Positions 45,128 to 53,191 of a stretch of 64,000 nt of DNA are shown here, in pieces. Below the pieces are notes generated by a model. That model did not search any database, was not told the DNA's origin, and saw nothing but the letters and a program-made list of their open reading frames with translations. A program made the translations under genes and the position numbers. Source of the DNA: Pseudomonas sp. UBA1879 (lineage in GTDB: Bacteria > Pseudomonadota > Gammaproteobacteria > Pseudomonadales > Pseudomonadaceae); contig NZ_DDHJ01000015.1 of the NCBI RefSeq assembly GCF_002338065.1, positions 320,271-384,270 on the forward strand, written 5' to 3'. The stretch's first letter is position 1, and each line of letters begins with the position of its first letter.

Positions 45128-46285
45128 TCACCAAAACGTCGTTGCCTGACTGTTTAGCCGCTCAGTCATCACCGCGAGGGCTCTGTCCACATCGGCCGCG
45201 TCGGTATAACGGCCAAGGCTCAAGCGCAGGCTGCTGCTGGCGAGCGCGGGGGACAGGCCCATGGCCAGCAAGACGTGGGAAGCGCCGCTGCTGGCTGAGT
45301 TACAGGCGGAGGTCGAAGACACGGCCAGGTCGCTCGACAGACTCAGGGCGTTGAAGCCCGCCTTGTCGACGCACACGTTGATGGTATGGGGCACGCGCTG
45401 ATCGGGGTCGCCGTTGAGGGTGACGCCCGGCAGTTGCAGCAGACCGTCACGCAAACGAGCGGAGAGGGCGCTGATGCGTTGCACTTCTTCCTGCATTTCG
45501 GCAGCGGCCAGCGCGTAGGCCGCGCCCATGCCGACGATCTGGTGAGTGGCGAGGGTCCCGGAACGAAAACCCTGCTCGTGACCGCCGCCGTGGATCTGCG
45601 CCTCCAGCAACGGTCGTGCACGTTCGCCGACGTACAGCGCGCCGATGCCTTTCGGACCGTAGATTTTGTGAGCGGAGAAGGACATCAGGTCCACCGGCAG
45701 AGTGCCGAGATTGATCGCCAACTTGCCCGCCCCTTGAGCCGCGTCGACGTGGAAGAGTGCGCCGTGAGCCCGCAGCATGGCGCCGATGGTGGCAATGTCG
45801 GTCAGCGTGCCGAGTTCATTGTTCACCAACATCAGCGAGACCAGCAGCGTGTCGTCCCGCAATGCCTGGCGCACGGCGTCGGGTCGGATAAGTCCCGTGT
45901 GGTCAGGTTCGAGCCAGGTTACCGGAAAGCCGGCGTTCTCCAACTGGCGCACGGTGTCGACCACCGCCTTGTGTTCGATGCGGCTGGTAATCAGATGTCG
46001 GCGCTGCACGTGAGCGCCCTGCGCGATGCCTTTGATCGCCAGGTTGTTGGATTCTGTCGCGCCAGAGGTCCAAATCAGGGCATCAGCCGAGCAGCCGACC
46101 AGTTCGCCCACCTGACGCCGGGCGAGTTCCACCGATTGACGGGCCAGGTTGCCATACGCGTGAGAGTTGGAGGCAGGATTGCCAAAGGTGCCGTCGCGGC
46201 CAAGGCAGGTGACCATCGCCTGAATGACCCGGTCATCGACCGGCGTGGTGGCTGCGTAATCGAAGTAACAAGGAAGTGTGCTCAT
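45128..46285 (-). CDS. Class V PLP cysteine desulfurase (IscS/NifS-like)
   Basis: A 385-residue enzyme expected to remove sulfur from cysteine as an enzyme persulfide, giving alanine. PLP lysine K207 is in SFSAHKIYGPKG, cofactor histidine H105 in RIEHKAV, and the sulfur-accepting cysteine C328 in SSTSACNSASSGASHVL. It is not in an isc or suf cluster, so it is an extra desulfurase. It stands next to a PatB-like lyase and is divergent from an Lrp-family regulator, which suggests cysteine turnover rather than Fe-S assembly (inference). ATG 46285 gives the usual start YFDYAATTPVD shortly downstream; no good ribosome site is seen at this or the upstream ATG (46309). Confidence 0.88.
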   Translation of the reverse strand: MSTLPCYFDYAATTPVDDRVIQAMVTCLGRDGTFGNPASNSHAYGNLARQSVELARRQVGELVGCSADALIWTSGATESNNLAIKGIAQGAHVQRRHLITSRIEHKAVVDTVRQLENAGFPVTWLEPDHTGLIRPDAVRQALRDDTLLVSLMLVNNELGTLTDIATIGAMLRAHGALFHVDAAQGAGKLAINLGTLPVDLMSFSAHKIYGPKGIGALYVGERARPLLEAQIHGGGHEQGFRSGTLATHQIVGMGAAYALAAAEMQEEVQRISALSARLRDGLLQLPGVTLNGDPDQRVPHTINVCVDKAGFNALSLSSDLAVSSTSACNSASSGASHVLLAMGLSPALASSSLRLSLGRYTDAADVDRALAVMTERLNSQATTFW

Positions 46286-46492
46286 GGGGGAGAAATCCGC
46301 GCTGTCCATAATGACGAAAATGGTACGCGCGCCGAACTGAAAAAAAATTGATTACTTAACGTCAATTCTCCACGTACGTAGATTATTTTTCGTATTAATA
46401 GGCCATTTTAAGAATATGGCTTCGATGACTGCGGGAATTGGCTTATCTTTATCGCCACCCGACCTAACGACCTCAGTGACAGGCCAGCAGCA

Positions 46493-46957
46493 ATGGATAA
46501 ATTCGATCAGGCGATATTGGGCATTCTGCAAGCGGACTGCACCCGGCCCATCGCCGAAATCGCCGACGCGATAGGCTTGGGCAGCACAGCCTGCTGGCGT
46601 CGGGTTCAGAAACTGGAAGAGCAGGGCATGATTCGCGGCAGGGTGGCGCTGCTCGACCCTGGCCTGTTGAATGTGGCCGTCACTGTCTTCGCCGCGATAC
46701 GTACCAACCAGCACAACGCCCAATGGCTGGGGCGCTTCCACGACATGATTTCCACCTTGCCCGAAGTGGTGGAATGCTACCGGATGGCAGGCGATACGGA
46801 TTACATGTTACGTATCGTGGTGCCGGATATTGCAGGGTATGACGCGGTGTACAAACGGCTCATACAACTGGCCGGTATCACCGACATCAGCTCGAGCTTT
46901 GCCATGGAGCAGATCAAGTCCACGACACAATTACCGTTGACGTACACCATGGTTTAG
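46493..46957 (+). CDS. Lrp/AsnC-family regulator (DecR-like)
   Basis: A 154-residue regulator. The N-terminal helix-turn-helix (DQAILGILQADCTRPIAEIA, LGSTACWRRVQKLEEQGMI) is followed by an AsnC/RAM effector domain (MAGDTDYMLRIVVPDIAGYD). Ending and length match the DecR/YbaO branch, which senses cysteine and activates cysteine desulfidation in E. coli. It is divergent from the IscS-like gene with an AT-rich 207-bp gap, so it likely switches the desulfurase/PatB pair in response to cysteine; this is inference. It ends 191 bp before the pcs stop, and the two convergent genes share a terminator. Confidence 0.87.
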   Translation: MDKFDQAILGILQADCTRPIAEIADAIGLGSTACWRRVQKLEEQGMIRGRVALLDPGLLNVAVTVFAAIRTNQHNAQWLGRFHDMISTLPEVVECYRMAGDTDYMLRIVVPDIAGYDAVYKRLIQLAGITDISSSFAMEQIKSTTQLPLTYTMV

Positions 46958-47101
46958 CGGCGATCTGTTTCCCGATCCGTGTCAGGGGCTATAAGACAAG
47001 GCCCGAGCAATCAGGCGACCCCTCTGGGGCAGCCAGTTCAGTCGTGGCGTGGAGGCAACGTTGCTGAATCTCCGCGGGAGTCGGCAGCATTCATCGCCCA
47101 T

Positions 47102-47131
47102 AAAAAAGCAGCCGAGGAAGGCTGCTTTTTT
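47102..47131. terminator. Bidirectional terminator between lrp-type gene and pcs
   Basis: AAAAAAGCAGCC-GAGGAA-GGCTGCTTTTTT is a perfect hairpin with A- and T-tracts on both sides, so it works for either strand. It lies 17 bp past the pcs stop codon on the minus strand. Confidence 0.85.
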
Positions 47132-47148
47132 GTCATGACGCCTGTGGG

Positions 47149-47868
47149 TCAGTATCGCGCTTTGTCGATCCATTCCAACGACGTGCGCCAGATGCAGATC
47201 CCCAGAAAATACGCCGACATCACCCACCACACGCTCAGCACCCACGAGCCGTTGTAGGGGTGATTGATCACCATCAGGAAGCTGCACAAAAACCACACGC
47301 TGGTCACCGCAATGTTGATCGGCATGAAGCGACGCACACGGAACGGGTGGAGGAACTTCATTCGGGTCACGGTCAGCAGCGCCAGGCAAATCACCGTGAT
47401 GAAGGTCAGCCAAGGCGCGGGCGAGAGGATGTAAACGCACAGCGCGACCACGTTCCACGCCGCGGGAAAACCGACGAAGTAGTTGTCTTTGCTTTTCATC
47501 TCGGTGTTGCAGAAGCAGAACAGCGACGACACCAGGATGATCGAAATCGTCAGCAGCAAGGTGTAATCGGGGAGGGGGATGTAGCGATAGATGAACAGCG
47601 CGGGTATGAACACGTAGGTCAGGTAATCGATCACCAGATCCAGCACCGAGCCGTCAAAATGCGGCAGAACCGACTGCACGTTGACCTTTCGCGCCAGCGA
47701 GCCGTCCAGACCGTCCACGATCAACGCGATGCCCAGCCACAGCAAGCACGCTTTGGGCTGATTATCGAAAAGCGCGATGGTCGCGAGAAACGCAAGGACA
47801 ACGCCGGTGGCCGTAAACCCATGGGCACCCCACGCTTTGAGCCAGGCGATACGTTGAATTGGAATCAT
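47149..47868 (-). CDS. pcs: Phosphatidylcholine synthase
   Basis: A 239-residue inner-membrane enzyme with about eight helices, condensing CDP-diacylglycerol with choline to make phosphatidylcholine. The CDP-alcohol phosphotransferase motif is visible as D52-G-x-D55-G-x2-A59-R60 (VDGLDGSLAR), then G73, D77 and D81 (FDGSVLDLVID), the Pcs version of DGx2ARx8Gx3Dx3D. Length matches Pcs of Sinorhizobium and P. aeruginosa (about 240 residues). ATG 47868 has AAGGA upstream; the frame opens further to 47925. The enzyme needs exogenous choline, fitting life on plant or animal hosts. Confidence 0.92.
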   Translation of the reverse strand: MIPIQRIAWLKAWGAHGFTATGVVLAFLATIALFDNQPKACLLWLGIALIVDGLDGSLARKVNVQSVLPHFDGSVLDLVIDYLTYVFIPALFIYRYIPLPDYTLLLTISIILVSSLFCFCNTEMKSKDNYFVGFPAAWNVVALCVYILSPAPWLTFITVICLALLTVTRMKFLHPFRVRRFMPINIAVTSVWFLCSFLMVINHPYNGSWVLSVWWVMSAYFLGICIWRTSLEWIDKARY

Positions 47869-47946
47869 GGACGGTCCTTCTGAAAATGATGCTGAGCTGG
47901 TCGAGTTACCGCGTGGGGTGAACATGGACCGGGACAGAGGTGGAAC

Positions 47947-47969
47947 TATCGACCGGTTGTCGGTCGATA
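47947..47969. promoter_or_regulatory. Perfect palindrome upstream of pcs
   Basis: TATCGACC and GGTCGATA are perfect 8-bp inverted arms around a 7-nt centre, 79 bp upstream of the pcs start. It could be a repressor operator or a leader hairpin in the pcs transcript. No regulator gene is adjacent. Confidence 0.35.
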
Positions 47970-48163
47970 AGGTTCACCAGTCACCTCTAACGGTAGCAGG
48001 CAGCGCAGGGTTGGGTAGCGCAATTGTCGGTCATCGCGCGGCGATTTACACCCCTCACAGGTCATTGGTCGGCTATCAGGCAAAAGCGGCATTTTGCTGG
48101 CCCCCATTGCATCCTAGTCTCGGCAGAATTCGACGCTGATCAGTGAGTTAGCTAAGGATTTGC

Positions 48164-48493
48164 ATGCAGGTTATCAAGTGTGTCGTGGTCTTTTGTGCCC
48201 TTGTCAGCTTTTCCAGCGCCGGCTTTGCGAGGGATCTCAGTAAAAGCGAACGGGATCTCTGCACGTGGGGCGCGGGCATTGCAAGCACCGCGCAGCAATA
48301 CAAGCTGGCGGGACTGACGCTGTATGGAGCCCGTAAAAAATTTCAGGCCCGGCATTTTCCGCAGCAATGGATGCGCATGAGCGCACTGGGTATCACCGAG
48401 CAGACCTACAACAGCGATTCGCGCATGCGCCCGGAAGGCGTGCGGCAGGTCTATTACGACGGCTGTACCCGGCACGAACTGGCGCGCCGGTAA
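48164..48493 (+). CDS. Small secreted protein, unknown function
   Basis: A 109-residue protein with a clear signal peptide (MQVIKCVVVFCALVSFSSAG, cut near FARD). The mature part of about 86 residues contains two cysteines (RDLCTWGAG and YDGCTRHE), which could form one disulfide. ATG 48164 has AAGGA upstream. It lies between the divergent pcs and convergent rlhA genes and is probably expressed alone. Family not recognised. Confidence 0.75.
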   Translation: MQVIKCVVVFCALVSFSSAGFARDLSKSERDLCTWGAGIASTAQQYKLAGLTLYGARKKFQARHFPQQWMRMSALGITEQTYNSDSRMRPEGVRQVYYDGCTRHELARR

Positions 48494-48559
48494 GAGCGCG
48501 CGAGCACGTACGGCCGCTGCATCAAACGCGCCTGGCCCCGTGGCGCGCTCGGTGCGGAA

Positions 48560-50554
48560 TCAATGCGGCGCCCGGGGGATGGTTTTCATCAGGTCGGCAG
48601 GGCTGATGTGACCCACGACCGGCGCGCTGCCAGGTTGCGGCAGGTTGAGGATGTGGCCTTTCATCTTGCCAATAATGTGCATTTCACAGGGCTTGCAGTC
48701 GAACTTCAACGTCAGCACTTCGTCGCCGTGAATCAGTTGCATGGGAGCAACCTTGGTGCGCACGCCGGTGACGCCTTTGGCCTGCTTCGGACACAGGTTG
48801 AAGGAAAAACGCAGGCAGTGTTTGGTGATCATCACCGGCACTTCGCCCGCTTCTTCATGGGCTTCGTACGCTGCGTCGATCAGTTTGACGCCATGCCGGT
48901 GGTAGAAGTCGCGGGCCTTCTGGTTGTAAACGTTGGCCAGGAATGACAGGTGCGCTTCGGGGTACACCGGCGGCGGGCTGGTTTCCGCCTTGCGGCCACC
49001 TCGGGGGTGGGCGGCGACGCGAGCAATGGTCAGCGCGTCGATGACTTCGCGGCGCAAGGCTTTCAATTGCGAGTTCGGAATAAAGAATGCGTCCGGCGCG
49101 TCCAGTTTGACATCGACGGCGTGGTACGCGGTGGTCCCGAGCTGACACAGCAGGTCGCGCAGTTGCTCGAGTGCCTGTTCCGGTTTGTTGGCAATTCCGA
49201 ACGGGCCGTCCAGCGACACGCAGGCGCTGATGCCTTCTTCGCTCGTGGCGGTGACGTCCAAACGTGCCTCACGCAACTGCACCTGCCATGACACACCGAT
49301 GCGGCGTTCGGCAGACGTCTTATGCAGCGCCTGCTGCCAGTTGTGGTCGAGGTTGCGGTTCAGGGGGTGATTCGGGCGGACCTTGTACAGATCGGCAGGC
49401 ATTTCGTTGGGCTCGACGCGATAGCGGTAGCGCTTTTCGCCGTCTTCTTCGAACTCGCCTTTCGGCTCGGCGATGTTGGCGCGGAAGCCCACCACATCGC
49501 GCTTGATCAGCACATTAAGGCCATCGCCGTTGGTCAACGGGTCATGCGTCACGACGTGCAGATCACGCTTGCCCACCTTTTCAACGACGCCGACAGGCAG
49601 GCCGGTGAAGGTCGGGGTGTCAAAGGCGCCGATGTCGATTTTGCGGTCGGTGACGAAATAATCGGTGCTGCCGCGGTGGAAGGTCTTTTCCGGGTCGGGC
49701 AGGAAGAAATGCGCGGTGCGGCCGCTGGAGGCACGGGCCAGGTCAGGGCGGTCTTCAAGCACGTCGTCCAGGCGCTGACGGTAATAGGCCGTGATGTTCT
49801 TCACGTAGCCCATGTCCTTGTAGCGACCTTCGATCTTGAACGAGCGCACGCCCGCTTCGACCAGGGCGCGAATGTTGGCGCTCTGGTTGTTGTCTTTCAT
49901 CGACAGCAGGTGTTTTTCGAAGGCGACGACGCGGCCCTGATCGTCTTTCAACGTGTAGGGCAGGCGGCAGGCTTGGGAACAGTCGCCGCGGTTGGCGCTG
50001 CGGCCGGTCTGGGCGTGGGAAATGTTGCATTGCCCGGAGAAGGCCACACACAGCGCGCCATGAATGAAGAATTCGATAGCTGCATCGGTTTCGTCGGCAA
50101 TGGCGCGAATCTCTTGCAGGTTCAATTCGCGGGCCAGCACCAATTGCGAAAACCCGGCCTGATCGAGGAATTTCGCCCGCTCCAGCGTCCGGATGTCGGT
50201 CTGGGTGCTGGCGTGCAGCTCAATGGGCGGAATATCCAGCTCCATGACGCCCAGGTCTTGGACGATCAGGGCATCGACGCCGGCGTCGTACAACTGATGG
50301 ATCAGCGTGCGCGCCGGCTCCAGTTCGTTGTCATGCAGGATGGTGTTGATCGTGGTGAACACCCGGGCGTGATAGCGATGGGCAAATTCGACCAGTTCGG
50401 CGATATCGCTCACTTCGTTGGCGGCGTTATGGCGCGCGCCGAAGCTCGGGCCGCCGATATAGATGGCGTCAGCGCCGTGCAGGATCGCCTCGCGGGCAAT
50501 GGCCACATCGCGGGCCGGGCTGAGCAATTCCAGGTGATGCTTGGGTAGGGACAT
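48560..50554 (-). CDS. rlhA: 23S rRNA 5-hydroxycytidine C2501 synthase (U32 family)
   Basis: A 664-residue U32-family protein matching E. coli RlhA (YdcP) along its length, which hydroxylates C2501 of 23S rRNA. It has the N-terminal barrel (ELLSPARDVAIAREAILHGA), the U32 signature FFIHGALCVAFSGQC with GDCSQACR, the long collagenase-like middle with FKIEGRYKDMGYVKN, and a C-terminal region ending FDCKPCEMHIIGKMKGHI. The conserved cysteines probably bind an Fe-S cluster. The length (about 650-665) separates it from TrhP/YegQ (about 450), with which such genes are often confused. A palindromic repeat follows its start region. Confidence 0.9.
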   Translation of the reverse strand: MSLPKHHLELLSPARDVAIAREAILHGADAIYIGGPSFGARHNAANEVSDIAELVEFAHRYHARVFTTINTILHDNELEPARTLIHQLYDAGVDALIVQDLGVMELDIPPIELHASTQTDIRTLERAKFLDQAGFSQLVLARELNLQEIRAIADETDAAIEFFIHGALCVAFSGQCNISHAQTGRSANRGDCSQACRLPYTLKDDQGRVVAFEKHLLSMKDNNQSANIRALVEAGVRSFKIEGRYKDMGYVKNITAYYRQRLDDVLEDRPDLARASSGRTAHFFLPDPEKTFHRGSTDYFVTDRKIDIGAFDTPTFTGLPVGVVEKVGKRDLHVVTHDPLTNGDGLNVLIKRDVVGFRANIAEPKGEFEEDGEKRYRYRVEPNEMPADLYKVRPNHPLNRNLDHNWQQALHKTSAERRIGVSWQVQLREARLDVTATSEEGISACVSLDGPFGIANKPEQALEQLRDLLCQLGTTAYHAVDVKLDAPDAFFIPNSQLKALRREVIDALTIARVAAHPRGGRKAETSPPPVYPEAHLSFLANVYNQKARDFYHRHGVKLIDAAYEAHEEAGEVPVMITKHCLRFSFNLCPKQAKGVTGVRTKVAPMQLIHGDEVLTLKFDCKPCEMHIIGKMKGHILNLPQPGSAPVVGHISPADLMKTIPRAPH

Positions 50555-50668
50555 GTTTTTTTAGTCGGATCGTCACGGTCAAGGCGCGCATTGTAGCGGC
50601 GAAACGTCCGACGGGCATCCATAGCCTGCCGGATGGTGGGAACGACCGAATGTATGACTTCGACGTCA

Positions 50669-50759
50669 CTGCGGGGTGAGCTTGCTCACGAATGCGTCGT
50701 GTCAGGCGCTGAGGCATAGCCAGGTGTGGCGCCTTCGTGAGCAGCTCATTTCCCACAGG
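50669..50759. repeat. Pseudomonas intergenic palindromic repeat
   Basis: Arms cggggtgagcttgctcacga and cgtgagcagctcatttccca are inverted around a second short hairpin (aggcgctgaggc region). It lies between the rlhA start and the ridA stop on the same strand. Confidence 0.6.
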
Positions 50760-50772
50760 TTATGTTCCGCTG

Positions 50773-51153
50773 TCAGGCCTTGGCCGCCATTGCGGTCACT
50801 TCCACACGCATGCCGTCAACCGCCAATGCCGCGACGCCGACCGCTGCGCGTACCGGCCAGGGTTTGGCGAAGAAGCGTTTGTACACTTCGTTGAATGCCG
50901 GGCGGTCGGCCATGTCGGTGAGGTAGATGGTCAAGTGCATCACCCGGTCCAGTGAACTGCCCGCACGTTCCAGCGCGACTTTCAACGCCTGAAGCGTGCA
51001 TTCGCTCTGCGCGGTGATATCCCCCAGCTCCAGGCTACCGTCGGCACGGGTCGGAACCTGGGTGGAGACCATGATGCCGCCAAAGGTGGCGACGTCAGAC
51101 GAAATGGAATCGGCGTCAGGGTCGGGCAGAAAGGTGAGGTCGTGGTTGGACAT
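50773..51153 (-). CDS. RidA-family (YjgF/YER057c) deaminase-like protein
   Basis: A 126-residue RidA-family protein, probably trimeric. RidA hydrolyses reactive enamines and imines made by PLP enzymes. Family features are IMVSTQVPTRADG, the central CTLQALKVALERAGSSLDRV, and the C-terminal RAAVGVAALAVDGMRVEVTA. The arginine in VRAAVGV sits where RidA binds the carboxylate of its substrate. ATG 51153 is preferred over ATG 51159 because AAGAG lies at a better distance. It is divergent from an SDR gene over 142 bp. Confidence 0.85.
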   Translation of the reverse strand: MSNHDLTFLPDPDADSISSDVATFGGIMVSTQVPTRADGSLELGDITAQSECTLQALKVALERAGSSLDRVMHLTIYLTDMADRPAFNEVYKRFFAKPWPVRAAVGVAALAVDGMRVEVTAMAAKA

Positions 51154-51295
51154 GGGCATGCTCTTGTCGTGACAGTGAAATGCTGCGCCGTGATGCGCAG
51201 TCGTCGGGAAGTGGCTGATGATAAAGCAGCTGATAAGTGTAGTAACGTCATGGCTTTCGATCAGCGCTCAGTCGCCCATCCATAAGGAGGCAGTC

Positions 51296-52066
51296 ATGAA
51301 AGATTTCGACGGCAAAATTGTTCTCGTCACCGGCGGTTCCAAAGGCATTGGCCTGGCCTGCGCCCGACACTTCGCTGCACAGGGCGCGCGGGTGGTGATC
51401 AGTTCGCGCGCTCAGGCGAATATCGACGCCGCCCTCCAAACGCTGCCTGGCGCGATAGGCTTCGCGGCCGATGTGTCAGACGACGCCTTTGCCGCCGCAT
51501 TGGTCCAGCGGGTGGAGTTGGAGGTCGGCCCTATCGACGTGCTGGTGAACTCGGCAGGTGCAGCGCGGCGTTCTCCGCCGCAAGACCTCACCCCTGCGTT
51601 TTGGCGCGAGGCCATGAACGCGAAGTTCTTTTCCACGATCAATGTCGTCGATCCGGTGGTCAAGCTCATGGCGGAGCGGGGGCAGGGCGTGATCATCAAC
51701 ATCATTGGCGTCGGCGGCAAGGTTGCCAAACCGATCCACCTGGCCGGAGGCTCGGCCAATGCAGCCTTGATGCTGGCCACGTCTGGCCTGGGCAATGCCT
51801 ACGCAGGGACTGGGGTGCGGGTCATCGGTATCAACCCCGGCTTGACCGAGACCGGGCGTGTCGCCGAAGGCATGGCGGCCGATGCGGCCCACGCGGGCAT
51901 CTCGATGGACGCCGCCATCGCTCGCAGTGTGCAGAAAATTCCAATGGGTCGGATGGCCAAGCCCGAGGAAATCGCCGATCTGGCCTTGTTTCTGGCATCC
52001 GACAAGGCGCGGTACATCACCGGCACCGTCATCGCCATGGACGGTGCGGAATACCCGGTCATCTGA
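51296..52066 (+). CDS. SDR-family protein lacking the catalytic Ser-Tyr-Lys
   Basis: A 256-residue SDR-fold protein. The nucleotide motif TGGSKGIG is intact at 12-19, NSAG (85-88) replaces NNAG, and the C-terminal part (GVRVIGINPGLTETGRV, TGTVIAMDGAEYPV) is standard. The active-site segment is not: the usual SS is IIGVGG (136-141), and YxxxK aligns with HLAGGSANAAL, giving G151 for Tyr and N155 for Lys. Ordinary SDR hydride-transfer chemistry is unlikely. It may bind a nucleotide or cofactor for another reaction or regulate. ATG 51296 has AAGGAGG five bases upstream. It is divergent from ridA. Confidence 0.85.
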   Translation: MKDFDGKIVLVTGGSKGIGLACARHFAAQGARVVISSRAQANIDAALQTLPGAIGFAADVSDDAFAAALVQRVELEVGPIDVLVNSAGAARRSPPQDLTPAFWREAMNAKFFSTINVVDPVVKLMAERGQGVIINIIGVGGKVAKPIHLAGGSANAALMLATSGLGNAYAGTGVRVIGINPGLTETGRVAEGMAADAAHAGISMDAAIARSVQKIPMGRMAKPEEIADLALFLASDKARYITGTVIAMDGAEYPVI

Positions 52067-52163
52067 ACACGCTGCCACGACGACACATGGCGAAAGGCTT
52101 ACACGCTGTTCAGCAAATGAGCCGTATACGAACAGGCGGGAAAGCTTTAACTTGAATCCATCG

Positions 52164-52281
52164 ACTGAAGCACAGGAAGCGCTTCAGAGGTCAAGGATGA
52201 TCTGCCATATGCCCGGAACGCTACCGACAGGATGTTGGAATGGTCTTGATAGAAAAGAACCCGCCCAGGCGGGTTTTTTAT
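52164..52281 (+). ncRNA. rsmX: Rsm-type small RNA (RsmX/Y/Z-like, RsmA/CsrA antagonist)
   Basis: About 118 nt with three stem-loops, each presenting GGA. (1) TGAAGC/GCTTCA with loop ACAGGAAGC, 52166-52186. (2) AGGTCA/TGATCT with tetraloop AGGA, 52188-52203, one G-T pair. (3) CCGACA/TGTTGG closing on GGA, 52224-52238. Two more GGA motifs are at 52215 and 52237. A strong terminator ends it. This is the build of RsmX/RsmY/RsmZ, which bind RsmA dimers at looped GGA and relieve repression of target mRNAs. A -10-like TTGAAT is at 52152-52157. CTTACA at 52098-52103, about 60-65 nt before the predicted 5' end, matches one half of the GacA upstream site TGTAAG-N6-CTTACA; the other half is not recognisable. 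The 5' end is estimated. Confidence 0.72.
52258..52281 (+). terminator. Rho-independent terminator of the Rsm-type RNA
   Basis: An eight-base perfect stem AACCCGCC/GGCGGGTT with a two-base turn is followed by TTTTA. Inside it the shorter CCCGCC/GGCGGG stem is unstrained. It lies about 190 bp beyond the SDR stop codon. Confidence 0.88.
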
Positions 52282-52321
52282 TGCCTGCGATTTACCGCGC
52301 AGCGCGCATCAACAGCCTTGA

Positions 52322-53191
52322 TCACTCCTTGACGTCCATGAACTCTTCGGCCCAGGCCACGTAGCTTTCCGGCAGGGTGTAAGTGTGAGTCAGTTCTGTG
52401 GCGCTGAGGTTTTCGGTGCTGTGGGTGACCTTGCGTTGCGCACGGAGGCTGTCGTAGGTCGCCTTGATCGCCGCGAAGTAGGCGGCATGGCCAGCGACCA
52501 CGATGCGCACACCCAGCTTCGCCAGGCGTGCCGCGTCGTTGAGCTTGGGGTTGCCGTATGTCACCAGCATCAGGGGCACGGTGAGCTTTTCGGAAATCTG
52601 CTCAAGGTGCTCGAAGTCCTTGATGCCCACCATGCAAATGCCATCCGCACCGGCTTTTTCATAGGCCTGTGTGCGTTCGATGATGTCTTGCACTGGCAGT
52701 ACCCCGGCGTTGGTACGGGCGATGATCGACAATTCCGGATCGACTCGCGCTTCCAGCGCCGCTTTGACCTTGCCAATGCCTTCTTCAATGGTGATCAGGT
52801 CGGTGGATTTGCGTCCGAATTGCGCTGGCAGCAACGTGTCTTCGATGGTCAGGGCTGCCACGCCAGCCCGTTCCAGCTCTTCGACGGTGCGCATGACATT
52901 CAGCGCATTGCCGTAGCCATGATCGGCGTCGGCAATGAAGGGGAGTTGCGCAACGCGGCCGATGCGCGTGGCCTGTTCGACGAACTCGCTCAGGGTGATC
53001 AGCGCAAAATCGGGTGCCGCCAGGACCTGCAACGAAGCGACGGAGCCCCCGAGAATCCCCACCTCGAACCCCAGGTCGGCCGCGATACGGGCTGACATGG
53101 GGTCGAATACGGAGGCGGTTTCAAAACTGGCATTCGAGGCGAGCAGCTCACGAAAATTACGGCGCAGGGCAGAGTGGGAGATTCTGGACAT
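52322..53191 (-). CDS. Oxaloacetate decarboxylase (isocitrate lyase/PEP mutase family)
   Basis: A 289-residue TIM-barrel enzyme matching P. aeruginosa PA4872, which decarboxylates oxaloacetate to pyruvate with Mg. Metal-binding acidic residues sit in IADADHGYGNA (86-96) and TIEDTLLP (115-122). R159 is in IIARTNAG, and the PA4872-type histidine is in VVAGHAAYFAA, where other members of the superfamily differ. ATG 53191 follows AGGAAA. It is convergent with the Rsm-type RNA, whose terminator ends about 40 bp past its stop. Confidence 0.88.
   Translation of the reverse strand: MSRISHSALRRNFRELLASNASFETASVFDPMSARIAADLGFEVGILGGSVASLQVLAAPDFALITLSEFVEQATRIGRVAQLPFIADADHGYGNALNVMRTVEELERAGVAALTIEDTLLPAQFGRKSTDLITIEEGIGKVKAALEARVDPELSIIARTNAGVLPVQDIIERTQAYEKAGADGICMVGIKDFEHLEQISEKLTVPLMLVTYGNPKLNDAARLAKLGVRIVVAGHAAYFAAIKATYDSLRAQRKVTHSTENLSATELTHTYTLPESYVAWAEEFMDVKE

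Noticed and set aside
52086..52103. Full GacA upstream activating sequence for the Rsm-type RNA
   Set aside because: Only the CTTACA half matches; the expected TGTAAG six bases upstream reads CATGGC. Reported as a half-site only.
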